Notes: generated from the letters alone by a model not told the origin. Positions 41,321 through 51,852 are shown, counted from the stretch's first letter. The stretch: 51,898 bases of DNA from Bacteroidetes bacterium GWF2_29_10 (GCA_001768555.1 MEOD01000107.1:1-51898); one strand, 5' to 3'. A program made the numbers and translations.

Positions 41321-43336
41321 TTAATGCTTAATTATCTTCTTCTGTACGGAAAGATCATTTGCTGTTAATTTAATAAAATAAACACCAGCGTTTTTTATAT
41401 TATCTATTTGATAGCTGTAAGTTCCAGTAATTTGACTTTCATTTACTACAGACTCTATTTTGCTTCCTAAAATATTGTAAATTTCAATATTTACTTGACT
41501 ATTCTCTATTAAACTATATGTAATATTAATATCATCACTAAAAGGATTAGGATAAGCGCTAATTGCTAATTGAGATTTATCAACTACTAATTCTTTGCTT
41601 GTTTTTTCTTCATTATTGTTTTTGGCTGCGAGTGTACGGAAAGTATGCAAAGGTGTTAACATTGAACTTATACGTGGAGAATTTTGACATACGGTTTGTA
41701 CTTGCCATTCGTAATCTGTGTTTGGTGTTAAGCTTGAGATGTTAAGTCTTGTGTAAAAATTAGATCTTCCCCAATAAGCTAAGGAGTAAACCCAAGTACC
41801 AGGTCCTTCAACGGTTCGGTATCTTATGTAGTAAAACTCATGATTATCGGCAAAAGTAAAGTCTAAAGTTGCGGTTGTATTTGTTATGTTTTTAACATTC
41901 ATATTAGTTACAGGTAAGCAACTAAGTCCACTAGGTGTTGTAAATGATATTTCTGTAAAACATGAATAAGTTGTGCTATTTTTTCTTTGAGATATTTTAA
42001 ATGAATAAGTTGTATTAGGTTGTAATCCGACCCAATTACAAAAAGTGCTTGAAGCATTTAATCTCCCTGCGTATATCCAGTCTCCATCTTCTATTTTTTT
42101 ATATACAATATAATATGTTGTTTCAACATGTTTGCTCCATGCTATGGTAACGTTATTTGCTGTAAAAGTTGTTGTCCTTAAATTAGTTACTTCAGGGAAT
42201 GTTGTAGGTGGATTTTTTATAGCTATACCTTTTTTTAACACATTTCCATTAGCATCGCTTACCCAAAGTATATTAGTTCCATACACTGCATTATTCTTAT
42301 TTTGAGTAGTTTCGCCATTATCCCAAGAGTAAGTATAAGGTTCTTTACCTCCGATTATGCTCACTTCTATTATTCCATCATTTCCATCAGCACATGATGG
42401 CTTAGAAATGCTTACAGGAGTTACAAAAGGGTATTTTGAAGTTGGATGAAAATCCTTCCATCCAGTAGCAGCGTTATAAGCATCTATACTTCCCAGAAGA
42501 ACATATAAAGGAATATCTTTAGAAACATCCCAAAAGACATCAATTCCTAAAATTGGTGGTTCTGTAGCATTACAATTTATTTCTGTTAAACTATTACATC
42601 CATAAAAAGCTACATCTCCAATACTTGTTACAGAGTTTGGAATAGTTATATTTTTTAAATTAGTACATGCAGAAAAAGCAGAATTTCCAATGGTTAGTAC
42701 AGAATTTGGAATAGTTACACTTTTTAAATTAGTATTGTAATAAAAAGCGAAATCACCAATACTTGTTACCGAATTTGGAATAGTTACACTTGTTTTTGCT
42801 CCTGGACATTGTATTAAAGTTGTTATATTCTTATCATACAAAACTCCATCTATTGAAGCATAATTAGGATGCGTAGAGTCTATGGAAATACTTGTTAAGT
42901 TACTACAAGTATTAAAAGCTCTCTCTCCAATAAATGTTACAGTGCTTGGGATAGTTATACTTGTTAAACTATTACATCCCTGAAAAGCGTAATCATCAAT
43001 GCGTATAATAGAACTTGGAATATTTATACTTGTTAAACTAGAGGACATAAAAGCAAAGGGATTAATAGTTATTACAGTATTTGGAATAGTTACACTTGTT
43101 AAACTATTACAGTTATAAAAAGCATAACTTCCAATTGTTGTAACTGAATAAAATTTGCCATCATAGTTTATTGTGCTAGGGATAATAATGTTACCTTCGT
43201 ACTTAGGTGTTTTTTCTACAACACCTACAGTATTTGAGGAAGTAAGGTAATAATTAATGTCATCAACTATAAATCCTATATTAGCTGATACATTTGTTGC
43301 TATAAAAGCAATTAAAAAAAAGATAATTTTTTTCAT
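41321..43336 (-). CDS. BspA-type leucine-rich-repeat surface protein with SprB, fibronectin III and T9SS sorting domains
   Basis: 671 aa. Signal peptide 1-18. LRR_5/BspA repeats span about 60-265 (repeated core SVTIPNSVTSIGDFAF). A SprB-like domain (about 311-375: PSCADGNDGIIEVSIIGG, YTYSWDNGETTQ) and two fibronectin III domains (about 383-470 and 475-585) follow. The type A T9SS C-terminal domain (about 598-671) has AYPNPFSDDINI, VNIEIYNILGSKI and AGVYFIKL. It is secreted through T9SS and probably cell-attached, likely for adhesion. It stands alone between repeat-rich spacers with its own promoter and terminator. Confidence 0.93.
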   Translation of the reverse strand: MKKIIFFLIAFIATNVSANIGFIVDDINYYLTSSNTVGVVEKTPKYEGNIIIPSTINYDGKFYSVTTIGSYAFYNCNSLTSVTIPNTVITINPFAFMSSSLTSINIPSSIIRIDDYAFQGCNSLTSITIPSTVTFIGERAFNTCSNLTSISIDSTHPNYASIDGVLYDKNITTLIQCPGAKTSVTIPNSVTSIGDFAFYYNTNLKSVTIPNSVLTIGNSAFSACTNLKNITIPNSVTSIGDVAFYGCNSLTEINCNATEPPILGIDVFWDVSKDIPLYVLLGSIDAYNAATGWKDFHPTSKYPFVTPVSISKPSCADGNDGIIEVSIIGGKEPYTYSWDNGETTQNKNNAVYGTNILWVSDANGNVLKKGIAIKNPPTTFPEVTNLRTTTFTANNVTIAWSKHVETTYYIVYKKIEDGDWIYAGRLNASSTFCNWVGLQPNTTYSFKISQRKNSTTYSCFTEISFTTPSGLSCLPVTNMNVKNITNTTATLDFTFADNHEFYYIRYRTVEGPGTWVYSLAYWGRSNFYTRLNISSLTPNTDYEWQVQTVCQNSPRISSMLTPLHTFRTLAAKNNNEEKTSKELVVDKSQLAISAYPNPFSDDINITYSLIENSQVNIEIYNILGSKIESVVNESQITGTYSYQIDNIKNAGVYFIKLTANDLSVQKKIIKH

Positions 43337-43396
43337 ATAATTTTTTTTTATTAAGTTTCACAAAAGTGTTTGTGATAACTTATTGTTATTGATATG

Positions 43397-43404
43397 CAAA
43401 TATA
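43397..43404 (-). promoter_or_regulatory. -7 box of the LRR/T9SS gene
   Basis: TATATTTG on the minus strand, about 60 nt upstream of the ATG at 43336. No clear -33 TTTG is visible. Confidence 0.5.
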
Positions 43405-44118
43405 AAATTTTATTTTTAAACTTCTTAGATTTTTTGTAAAAATATTTTTGGTTTAATTTCAAGCCATTTATTTTTACTAGCTTAAAAATGGGCTTGGTTT
43501 TATATCATTGTTGTGAGGATTTATTACACAGATATACACGAAGTTATAAGGATTTTAAGGGGTTGACTAAAAAGTATAAAGTTGATTTAATTTTAAAAAG
43601 GGTTTCATAATCTTTTTTTAATAGCTCCCTAAATGTTTAATTATTTATTTATTTTGTAGATAGAATTAAAAACAATGACACAGTTTGTTGAACACTACTG
43701 AACGCTCTAAAAAAGGTTGGGGTGACTTTAGGGTAACTTTAGGGTGAAGTAAAGGCGAAGTAATAGCATATAACGCAATGAAAATTAGCAAGTTAAGTGT
43801 TTTTGTATAATGTATTGATTTGTAGTATTTTAACAATTGGTGATGGTGTGAATAAATATTTAATTTTGTTATAAAATAGGTTTTTTTCATCCATTCTTAT
43901 TAAATAAAATTATTCCATTGTAGTAAGTTCTTCCTATTGCGTTCACATCTTATTTATAATATGATTATTGATAAGTTGACTGATTGGTTATTTTTAACAT
44001 TTTGTTTTGCAACGGTTTTATTATTATGCAGTAATATTTATTTAATGTTATTAGTTTAATACGGTATTTATTTTTTGCATATATCAATTTTTTTTTACAT
44101 TTTTTAAGAAAAAACAAA
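43405..44118. other. Intergenic DNA with repeats between LRR and pepA
   Basis: No supported gene. It contains the GGGTAACTTTAGGGTGAAG tandem-like lead-in and copy 2 of the 68-bp repeat. A 74-codon minus-strand frame (43666-43890) lies across that repeat and has no coding features. Confidence 0.5.
43751..43818. repeat. Dispersed 68-bp intergenic repeat, copy 2
   Basis: Same 68 bp as 3782-3849 with four substitutions. It is also preceded by GGTAACTTTAGGGTGAAGT-type short units. The two copies are in the same orientation, 40 kb apart. Confidence 0.7.
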
Positions 44119-44126
44119 TAGCTTTG
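44119..44126 (+). promoter_or_regulatory. -7 box of the pepA operon
   Basis: TAGCTTTG, a perfect TAnnTTTG, 43 nt before the ATG at 44169. The -33 region is T-rich without a TTTG. Confidence 0.5.
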
Positions 44127-44168
44127 TAACTTTACAGTCAAATTATTTTTATAAATTGGTTATAAGTT

Positions 44169-45611
44169 ATGATAAAATTAATAAAAACGTCAAATATAGA
44201 GAAGAATGAAAGTCTCGTTTTATTTGTAAAGAACAAACAGAGCTTAAAAGAATATCTTCAACAAGAGGAGTATGAATGTTTAAAAACAGAGCTAGAAAAA
44301 GATGCAGAAAAGGATTTTTTTGCATTTAAGAGATGTTCGAAAAGTATTTTCGTTCAGTTTACAAGTAATTCAAAAAAGGATAAAGACGAAAATAAAACGA
44401 TAGAGAAATGCCGAAAAGGAGGAGATAGTATTATTCAGATTATAAAAAATGACAAGTTGAGTAATGTTACAATTGTTGATGTTGATTTGAACAAAAAGGA
44501 ATTGTTGTCATATCTTGAGGGTTTGTTATTGGGAAGTTATCAGTTTGTTAAGTATAAAACAGAAGATAAAACAGAAGTTTTAAGTGAAATAAAAATATTT
44601 AGTAAGCTGATAATTGAATCAGAATTAGAGGAAATAGAAATTATATCATCAGGTAATTTTATTGCAAGGGATTTGGTTAATGAGCCAGCGAACCAATTGA
44701 ATGCTGTGAAATTGTCAGAAACAATAAAATTAATAGGAACAGAATCTGGGTTTGAAGTGGAAACATTTTATAAATCCAAAATAGAATCATTAAAGATGGG
44801 AGGTATTCTGGCAGTAAATAAAGGTAGCGTTGATGAGCCTACGTTTAATATTCTAGAATGGAAACCAGAAAAAAGTATTAATAAAAATGCATACATACTT
44901 GTAGGTAAGGGTATTACTTTTGATACAGGAGGCTTAAACCTAAAGACAGGGAGCTATATGGATAATATGAAAACAGATATGGCAGGAGCAGCGGCAGTTG
45001 TTGGTTTATTTTATGTTATTAGTAAGTTAAAATTACCGATACATGTTATTGGTTTAATTCCTGCGACAGACAATCGTCCAGGAGATAATGCACTAGTTCC
45101 AGGAGATGTAATAACGATGTTTAATAATAAGACTGTTGAAGTATTAAATACAGATGCAGAGGGTCGTTTGATTTTGGCAGATGCATTAAGTTATGCAATA
45201 AAATATTCGCCAGAATTAGTTATAGATATAGCCACATTAACGGGCTCGGCAGCGGCAGCAATAGGTAAGTTTGGTATGGTTGGTATGCATAATGAGAGTA
45301 GTGAAAAAGAGTTTCAACATTTACAAAAAGCTTCAGGTTTGGTGCATGAACGAATTGCACAATTTCCATTTTGGGATGATTATGCAGATTTGATAAAATC
45401 CGATATTGCAGATTTAAAAAATATAGGAGGGAGAGAAGCCGGAGCAATAACAGCAGGGAAATTCTTAGAAAAATTTACAGATTACAAGTGGATACATTTA
45501 GATATTGCAGGTCTTGCATTTCTTGATGCAAAAGATAGCTACAGGTGTAAAGGAGCAACGGGAGTTGGTGTTAGGCTATTCTATGAGTTTTTTAAATCAA
45601 AAATAAATTAA
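44169..45611 (+). CDS. pepA: Leucyl aminopeptidase (M17 family)
   Basis: 480 aa with a variable N-terminal domain and a conserved catalytic domain. Metal-site landmarks: VGKGITFDTGGLNLK (catalytic Lys and metal Asp), MKTDMAGAAAV and the M17 signature NTDAEGRLILADAL with Asp and Glu ligands. The catalytic Arg is in the same signature. It cleaves N-terminal residues from cytosolic peptides with two divalent metals. It is first in a plus-strand run ending with murB. Confidence 0.93.
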   Translation: MIKLIKTSNIEKNESLVLFVKNKQSLKEYLQQEEYECLKTELEKDAEKDFFAFKRCSKSIFVQFTSNSKKDKDENKTIEKCRKGGDSIIQIIKNDKLSNVTIVDVDLNKKELLSYLEGLLLGSYQFVKYKTEDKTEVLSEIKIFSKLIIESELEEIEIISSGNFIARDLVNEPANQLNAVKLSETIKLIGTESGFEVETFYKSKIESLKMGGILAVNKGSVDEPTFNILEWKPEKSINKNAYILVGKGITFDTGGLNLKTGSYMDNMKTDMAGAAAVVGLFYVISKLKLPIHVIGLIPATDNRPGDNALVPGDVITMFNNKTVEVLNTDAEGRLILADALSYAIKYSPELVIDIATLTGSAAAAIGKFGMVGMHNESSEKEFQHLQKASGLVHERIAQFPFWDDYADLIKSDIADLKNIGGREAGAITAGKFLEKFTDYKWIHLDIAGLAFLDAKDSYRCKGATGVGVRLFYEFFKSKIN

Positions 45612-45627
45612 TAAGGGAAATAATAAT

Positions 45628-46752
45628 ATGACAACTAATGGTCCAAATAAACAACCTACGGTTATATCAAATATAAACAAAACTGTAGGAGAAGGGGATA
45701 AAAAAGTAAAAGTAGGAATAAGTATAGGAGATTTTAATGGAATAGGGATTGAAGTAATCCTAAAAACATTAATGGATGTGAGAATTAATGAAATAATGGT
45801 TCCTATAGTGTATGGTTCGTCAAAAATAATATCATACCATAAAAAAAGTTTAAACATTAATGACTTTAATTTTAACATTATAAAAAGTGTTGAATTTGCA
45901 AATAGCAAACTGTCAAATTTAGTTAATTGTACGGATAAAGAAGTAAAAATAGAGTTAGGTAAATCAACAGATATTGCTGGTAGTTTTTCAATTTTTTCTT
46001 TGGAGCATGCAATAAAAGATTTGAAGAAAAATGCAATAGATGTTTTAGTTACAGCACCTATTAATAAGCATAATATCCAATTAAATACAGGTCCTTTTAC
46101 TGGGCATACAGAATATTTAGCTACAAAGTTTGAGACAAAGAAATACTTAATGTTAATGGTTGCAGGGAATTTGAAAATTGGATTAGTTACAGGTCATATT
46201 CCAATTACTGAAGTTGCAGGGAAGTTAACAAAAGAATTAATATTAGAAAAAATAAAAATATTAAATAATTCATTGACAAAGGACTTTGCAATAAGAAAAC
46301 CAAAGATTGCAGTATTAGGGTTAAATCCACATGCTGGAGATGATGGCTTGTTGGGTAATGAAGAGAAAGATATTATTATTCCTGCAATAGAAAGTGCGAA
46401 AGAACAAAATATTTTAGCATTTGGGCCTTTTGCAGCCGATGGTATTTTTGCTAATAATAACTTCAATAAATTTGATGCAGTATTAGCAATGTATCATGAT
46501 CAAGGGTTAATTCCTTTTAAAACCATGGCGTTTGATGATGGAGTTAATTTTACCGCAGGTTTGCCTATTATTCGCACCTCCCCAGATCATGGAACAGGTT
46601 ATGACATAGCAGGACAAAATATAGCTTCACCAAATTCATTTAGGGAATCATTGTTTTTAGCAGTTGATATATTCAAACGAAGAAATATTTATCAAGAAAT
46701 CTCTGCTAATCCTCTAAAAATACAAGAAACTAAAGAAACTAATAATCAGTAA
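45628..46752 (+). CDS. pdxA: 4-hydroxythreonine-4-phosphate dehydrogenase (PdxA)
   Basis: 374 aa. It starts with about 30 non-conserved residues; the conserved region starts KVKVGISIGDFNGIGIEV (usually GDPxGIGPE, so Pro is replaced by Phe). Metal-binding histidines are seen in FTGHTEYLA, LNPHAGDDG and AMYHDQGLIP. It makes the three-carbon precursor of pyridoxal phosphate. PLP is the cofactor of the two gamma-lyases and HemL in this window. The gene start is uncertain within the first 25 codons. Confidence 0.94.
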   Translation: MTTNGPNKQPTVISNINKTVGEGDKKVKVGISIGDFNGIGIEVILKTLMDVRINEIMVPIVYGSSKIISYHKKSLNINDFNFNIIKSVEFANSKLSNLVNCTDKEVKIELGKSTDIAGSFSIFSLEHAIKDLKKNAIDVLVTAPINKHNIQLNTGPFTGHTEYLATKFETKKYLMLMVAGNLKIGLVTGHIPITEVAGKLTKELILEKIKILNNSLTKDFAIRKPKIAVLGLNPHAGDDGLLGNEEKDIIIPAIESAKEQNILAFGPFAADGIFANNNFNKFDAVLAMYHDQGLIPFKTMAFDDGVNFTAGLPIIRTSPDHGTGYDIAGQNIASPNSFRESLFLAVDIFKRRNIYQEISANPLKIQETKETNNQ

Positions 46753-46764
46753 AATAACAAAAAA

Positions 46765-47205
46765 ATGGATTCTTTAAAAGTTAAAATAAAAAACAAATCA
46801 AATCATCACCTTCCTTCTTACGAAACATTATTTTCAGCAGGAATGGATATTAGGGCTTCTATTGATGATGTTATTATATTGAAACCTTTAGAAAGAGCCT
46901 TAATCCCTACTGGATTATTTATAGAGCTTCCGATTGGATATGAAGCCCAAATAAGACCACGCAGTGGATTAGCAATAAAAAAGGGAATAACAGTACTTAA
47001 TTCACCAGGGACAATAGACTCAGACTACAGAGGTGAGATAAAAATTATATTAATAAATTTGTCAAAAGAAGAATTTGTTATTGAAAATGGAGAAAGAATA
47101 GCCCAAATGATAGTTGCAGAACATTCGAAAGTAGAATGGGTAGAAACGGATGATTTAGAACAAACAAATAGAGGCGCAGGAGGATTTGGGCATACAGGTG
47201 TTTGA
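46765..47205 (+). CDS. dut: dUTP diphosphatase
   Basis: 146 aa with all five trimeric dUTPase motifs: [36 protein letters not shown] and [10 protein letters not shown]. It hydrolyses dUTP to dUMP, keeping uracil out of DNA. It is 12 nt after pdxA. Confidence 0.97.
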   Translation: MDSLKVKIKNKSNHHLPSYETLFSAGMDIRASIDDVIILKPLERALIPTGLFIELPIGYEAQIRPRSGLAIKKGITVLNSPGTIDSDYRGEIKIILINLSKEEFVIENGERIAQMIVAEHSKVEWVETDDLEQTNRGAGGFGHTGV

Positions 47206-47280
47206 TGAATAAAGAAGAATTATAAAAAAGGAGTTTTGTAAAAAAACTTAAAATAATTAAAAAAACTTAGAACATAGAAA

Positions 47281-48288
47281 ATGAAAATAATAATTCCAAT
47301 GGCAGGTATGGGAAAACGTATGCGACCTCATACCTTAACGATACCTAAGCCTTTAATAAAAATTGCAGGAAAAACTATTGTTCATAGACTGATTGAAGAA
47401 CTATCAAAATCAACTAACGAACAAATTGAAGAAATTGCTTACATTATTGGTGATTTTGGCAAGGAAGCAGAAAGTAATCTTATCCAGATTGCAGAAAGTA
47501 TAGGAGCCAAAGGAAAGATATATTATCAACATGATCCATTAGGAACAGCACATGCAATATTATGTGCAAAAGATTCTTTAGAAGGGAATATAGTTGTAGC
47601 ATTTGCAGATACTTTATTTAGAGCGGAGTTTGTTTTAAATAAGACAGAAGAAAGTATTATATGGGTTCAAAAGATAGATGATCCAAGTTCTTTTGGAGTA
47701 GTAAAACAAGGGATAGATGGATACATTACAGATTTTTATGAAAAACCCGATTCATTTGTTTCAGATTTAGCAATCATTGGAATATACTATTTTAAAGATG
47801 GGGATAACTTGAAAAAAGAATTACAATATTTGATAGATAATAATATCGTAAAAGGGAATGAATACCAGCTTACAGATGCTTTGCAAAATATGAAATCAAA
47901 AGGTTTGAGATTTGCTGTTGGGGAAGTTAGCGAGTGGTTAGATTGTGGAAATAAGGATGCAACAGTGTATACGCACAAAAGAGTTTTAGAGCATTTAAAA
48001 CATAATAAAGAACAGATATTTTCCAAAGCAACATTAGAAAATTCGATAATTATTCCTCCTTGTTTTATTGATGATGAAGCAATAATAAAAAATTCAATTA
48101 TTGGTCCGCATGTTTCTATAGGAAAAAAAACATGTTTAGAAAATACTATTATTTCTAATTCTATCGTTCAAGATAATAGTTTAATAATTAATGCCAATAT
48201 AGCAAATTCGATGATAGGGAGTAATGTTGAATATATAGATAAAATCGAAGATGTTAGTATAGGAGATTATTCTGTAATTAAAATATGA
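47281..48288 (+). CDS. Sugar-phosphate nucleotidyltransferase with left-handed beta-helix tail
   Basis: 335 aa. The NTP-binding start is IPMAGMGKRMRPHTLTIPKPL. FADTLF contains the metal Asp, and EYQLTDALQNM and WLDCGNKD follow. The C-terminal 80 residues carry hexapeptide-like repeats (IIKNSIIGPHVSIGKK, ENTIISNSIVQ). It resembles glucose-1-phosphate thymidylyl/uridylyltransferases. In Bacteroidetes it sits typically next to dut and TPR genes as here. It supplies a nucleotide sugar for envelope polymers, most likely; the exact nucleotide is unknown. Confidence 0.9.
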   Translation: MKIIIPMAGMGKRMRPHTLTIPKPLIKIAGKTIVHRLIEELSKSTNEQIEEIAYIIGDFGKEAESNLIQIAESIGAKGKIYYQHDPLGTAHAILCAKDSLEGNIVVAFADTLFRAEFVLNKTEESIIWVQKIDDPSSFGVVKQGIDGYITDFYEKPDSFVSDLAIIGIYYFKDGDNLKKELQYLIDNNIVKGNEYQLTDALQNMKSKGLRFAVGEVSEWLDCGNKDATVYTHKRVLEHLKHNKEQIFSKATLENSIIIPPCFIDDEAIIKNSIIGPHVSIGKKTCLENTIISNSIVQDNSLIINANIANSMIGSNVEYIDKIEDVSIGDYSVIKI

Positions 48289-50009
48289 CAAATTATTTTC
48301 GAAAATTAGTTTTTCTTGCAATAACATTACTTTGTTTGAATAAGATTGTTTTTGCGCAAGTCGGACATGAAATCAACAAAGAAGAATCTGTTGATACAAA
48401 ATACACATCTTTCTATCATGATGGCTTGAAAGAAAAGATGCTGGAAAATTATGACAAAGCAGAAGATTATTTTTTAGAATGCGTTAGATTAATGCCTGAA
48501 AAATCAGAAGCCTATTATGAATTGTCATTAATATATAAAAAACAATCGAATAGTGCAGATGCAATTACTTTTGCAAAGAAAGCAGTAAAGTTATCGCCTA
48601 CAAATGAATGGTTTTATATAAATCTAGCAGATATTCTTTATGCAAATAATAAATTGAAAGAAGCAGGAGAAGTATACAAATCAATTATAAAATTAAATAA
48701 AAGCAACTCTTCTTATTATTATAAATATACGGATTGTTTATTTAAAGAAGGGGAGGTTAAAAAAGCCCTAAAAGTTTTAACTGATATTGAAAATAATTTT
48801 GGCATAAACAGTGAAGTGGAGTTACTAAAAGTAAAGTTACTGCTAGAGGTAAGAGAATTTAATCTCGCAATAAAAGAGCTAAATAAATTAGTGAAAAAAC
48901 ATCCTGATGATATCAAATATCTTGAAATCATGGGAGAAATATATTATAAAACTAATCAAAAGGATAAAGCCTTTAATGTATTTCAAGAAATAATAAAAAA
49001 AGATTCAGCAAACTACAATGTGCATCTCTACTTGTCAAATTATTATAGAGACATAAAAGATTATGGAAACTCATTTATAGAGTTGAAAAAAGCATTTAAT
49101 AACTCAGAACTTGACATTGACACTAAGATACAAATTCTTTTCAGTTATTATATGCTATCAGAAAAAGATACAAGCCTAAAAAAACAAGCATTTGAGTTAG
49201 TTGATATATTGGAAAAAGTTCATCCAAATGATGCAAAGTCTTTTTCAATGTCGGGAGATTTTTATTATAGGGATAAAATATATGATAAATCAATAGAAAA
49301 ATACTTAAGAGCAATAGAATTAGATAGTAGTAAATACATTATATGGGAACAATTGCTAATAGGAGTATCAGATGTAGATAGTATTAATCTGCTTGAAAAA
49401 TTATCACAAAGAGCAATAGACTTGTTTCCTTATCAAATTGGCGGTTATACGTTTAATGCATTTGCAAACATAAGATTAAAAAATTATAATAAAGCAGAAA
49501 AAAGTATTAATGAAGCAATAAAATATGTAGGTTCAAATAAAGAACTATTGTTGCAGTTATATTCTTATCTTGGAGATATTTATAATAATTTAGACAAGCA
49601 TGACAAATCAGACGAGGCTTATGAAAATGCGTTAAAAATTGATCCGAAAAACATTTATGTTTTAAATAATTATAGTTACTATCTCTCTATTAGAAATGAA
49701 CATCTGGAAAAAGCGGCAGAAATGTCAAGAAAATCAAATGAACTTGATCCAAATAATCCGACATATCTAGATACTTATGCATGGGTGCTTTATAAGATGA
49801 AAGATTACCCTGAAGCAAAAAAATGGATGGAAAAAGCAATAAAAAATGGAGGGGATAAAGATGCAGATATTTTGGAACATTATGGAGATATCCTTTTCCA
49901 GTTAGGCGATAAGGATAAAGCTTTAAGTATGTGGAACACGGCAAAAGAGATGGGTGGCGGCTCAGAATATTTGGAGAATAAAATTAAAGAAAAAAGACTT
50001 ATTGAATAA
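48285..50009 (+). CDS. Periplasmic/outer-membrane TPR repeat protein
   Basis: 574 aa. Signal peptide 1-24 (ends VFAQ). About 14 tetratricopeptide repeats run from about 40 to 560, for example YYELSLIYKKQSNSADAITFAKKAVKL and NNYSYYLSIRNEHLEKAAEMSRKS. The start overlaps the upstream stop (4 nt), and its stop overlaps murB (1 nt), so the three genes are translationally coupled. It probably scaffolds envelope assembly. In related genomes a TPR protein follows the dut/nucleotidyltransferase pair. Confidence 0.9.
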   Translation: MTNYFRKLVFLAITLLCLNKIVFAQVGHEINKEESVDTKYTSFYHDGLKEKMLENYDKAEDYFLECVRLMPEKSEAYYELSLIYKKQSNSADAITFAKKAVKLSPTNEWFYINLADILYANNKLKEAGEVYKSIIKLNKSNSSYYYKYTDCLFKEGEVKKALKVLTDIENNFGINSEVELLKVKLLLEVREFNLAIKELNKLVKKHPDDIKYLEIMGEIYYKTNQKDKAFNVFQEIIKKDSANYNVHLYLSNYYRDIKDYGNSFIELKKAFNNSELDIDTKIQILFSYYMLSEKDTSLKKQAFELVDILEKVHPNDAKSFSMSGDFYYRDKIYDKSIEKYLRAIELDSSKYIIWEQLLIGVSDVDSINLLEKLSQRAIDLFPYQIGGYTFNAFANIRLKNYNKAEKSINEAIKYVGSNKELLLQLYSYLGDIYNNLDKHDKSDEAYENALKIDPKNIYVLNNYSYYLSIRNEHLEKAAEMSRKSNELDPNNPTYLDTYAWVLYKMKDYPEAKKWMEKAIKNGGDKDADILEHYGDILFQLGDKDKALSMWNTAKEMGGGSEYLENKIKEKRLIE

Positions 50010-51019
50010 TGCTTCAAATAAAAGATAATTTCAATCTAAAGGCACATAATACATTTTGCATAAGTGCCTATGCGGAATATTTTGTGGAAATAAAATCAGA
50101 ACATAACATAATAGAACTTTTTAATAACGATATATTCAATAATAATAAGTTCTTTGTTCTTGGTGGAGGAAGTAATGTACTTTTTAAAGAAGATTTTAAA
50201 GGCTTAATAATTTACATAAACAATAAAGGGATTAAGCTTATAGAAGAAGATGATAAACATGCCTATATAGAGATTGCAGCAGGAGAAAATTGGGAGGATG
50301 TGATTGATTACTGTGAAAAGCATAACTATCAAGGAATAGAAAATTTATCTTATATTCCAGGAAAAGCAGGAAGTGCTCCAGTACAAAATATAGGAGCATA
50401 CGGAGTAGAAATAAAAGATGTTATTCATAAAGTAAATGCTTTTCATATAGATTCTAAATCAAAAAACACTTATTCAAACACAGAATGCAAATTTAGATAT
50501 AGAGACAGTATATTTAAAACAGAATTAAAAAATAAAACAATTATTTATTCTATAGTTTTAAAATTAAATAAGTTTCATCAATATAATACTTCATATAAAG
50601 CTCTGGCAGAGGAGTTAACAAATTACAAAGAAATAAACCTTTCAAATATTAGGAATGTTCTTTATAAAATACGTAACTCTAAGCTTCCTGACTATAAAAC
50701 GACAGGAAATGCGGGAAGTTTCTTTAAAAACCCGATAATTTCAGAAGAGCAATACTCCAATTTGAAATTAAAATATAATGATATAAATGCTCATAGAACT
50801 AATGAAGGATACAAAATATCAGCAGCTTGGTTAATTGAAAATGCAGGATGGAAAAATAAAGAATCTAAAACAGTAAGTGTTTATGATAAACATGCCTTAG
50901 TAATAATTAACAAAGGAAATGCTTCTGGAAGAGATATAATTGAATTTTCCACCTTAATTATAAACGATATTTTTGAAAAGTTTCAAATCAAATTACAACC
51001 TGAAGTAAATTTTATTTAA
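50009..51019 (+). CDS. murB: UDP-N-acetylenolpyruvoylglucosamine reductase (MurB, type I)
   Basis: 336 aa. FAD-binding FVLGGGSNVLF and GIENLSYIPGKAGSAPVQNIGAYG. The catalytic proton donor is the Ser in NAGSFFKNP. YRDSIFK is the type I substrate loop, and PEVNFI at the C-terminus has the conserved Glu. It makes UDP-MurNAc for peptidoglycan, in line with an envelope-biosynthesis operon. Confidence 0.96.
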   Translation: MLQIKDNFNLKAHNTFCISAYAEYFVEIKSEHNIIELFNNDIFNNNKFFVLGGGSNVLFKEDFKGLIIYINNKGIKLIEEDDKHAYIEIAAGENWEDVIDYCEKHNYQGIENLSYIPGKAGSAPVQNIGAYGVEIKDVIHKVNAFHIDSKSKNTYSNTECKFRYRDSIFKTELKNKTIIYSIVLKLNKFHQYNTSYKALAEELTNYKEINLSNIRNVLYKIRNSKLPDYKTTGNAGSFFKNPIISEEQYSNLKLKYNDINAHRTNEGYKISAAWLIENAGWKNKESKTVSVYDKHALVIINKGNASGRDIIEFSTLIINDIFEKFQIKLQPEVNFI

Positions 51020-51041
51020 CGTTTCTGATAATTATAAAAAA

Positions 51042-51806
51042 TTATTGTTCAATTACTTCTAGTATAACTCTGAACCCTACGCGAGGGTCTGGTAATTCAT
51101 AATTTTGGGACTTATCAATTGTGCATTCGTCAAGATAAGTGTCCCAATTACCCCCTTTTTGAGCACCATCTTGAGTCATTTCAGAAACATTTCCTATTAC
51201 ATCATAAAGTCCAATATTATTTGGTTTGTAGTGTGCAATTACCGTGCACTCAAATCCTCCATCAACCATGTAATTAGCCTTATTGCTATCTTCTTTATTG
51301 TATGTGTAATCTTTTGTTTTGACATTTGCAAGATATACGTTGGGTTTGTCAGGAGTATAAAGATAATTTCCATACCAAGGTAGATTATGACCAACTAAAG
51401 GTGCAGATAATCTTTTCCATTCAGTTTCTGTAGGTAATCGGAATATTACTTTTTTATATTTCTTTTTTTTAGAGTTGTTATACTTTTCAGTAAGCCATTG
51501 GCAATAATAGGTTGCTCCTTCTAAAGTTATATTTACTATAGGATAATTACTATAAGCTAAATGCCAGTGATACATATTCGTCATAGGCTCATTATAAGAA
51601 TAAGGATACTTTTTTATCCATTGTGTAGAATCATACATTGCTTTCTTATGTTTGTCTGAATCAATGATTTTTATATCATTAAGAAACGTTTTATATTCAA
51701 AGTTCGTTACCTCACATTCATCAGCATAAATATTTTTTCCAAATTTCTTAAAATTATCTAATTTAAACTCTTGAGAATTTGCAGATATAAAGCAAAATAA
51801 TACCAT
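51042..51806 (-). CDS. FGE-sulfatase-fold (SUMF1-like) protein with abnormal N-terminus
   Basis: 254 aa. The FGE-fold landmarks are CEVTNFEYKTFLND, YPIVNITLEGATYYCQWL, LPTETEWKRL, GLYDVIGNVSEM and GGNWDTYLDE...PRVGFRV. The predicted start MVLFCFISANSQ is a headless signal peptide: it has the hydrophobic core and cleavage site but no basic N-terminus. The in-frame codons upstream (to a stop at 51837) offer no ATG, GTG or TTG. The 5' end was probably replaced or frameshifted. Unlike the gene at 1840, its C-terminus shows no GC-rich DGR-like codons. The relation to GldJ/GldK gliding lipoproteins cannot be decided. Confidence 0.78.
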   Translation of the reverse strand: MVLFCFISANSQEFKLDNFKKFGKNIYADECEVTNFEYKTFLNDIKIIDSDKHKKAMYDSTQWIKKYPYSYNEPMTNMYHWHLAYSNYPIVNITLEGATYYCQWLTEKYNNSKKKKYKKVIFRLPTETEWKRLSAPLVGHNLPWYGNYLYTPDKPNVYLANVKTKDYTYNKEDSNKANYMVDGGFECTVIAHYKPNNIGLYDVIGNVSEMTQDGAQKGGNWDTYLDECTIDKSQNYELPDPRVGFRVILEVIEQ

Positions 51807-51852
51807 TAACCCAGATTCCGCATTAAGAAAAAATGATTAATTTTGAATTTAA

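Noticed and set aside
43666-43890. 74-codon minus-strand frame
   Set aside because: It lies across the 68-bp dispersed repeat, and the other repeat copy has no equivalent open frame.
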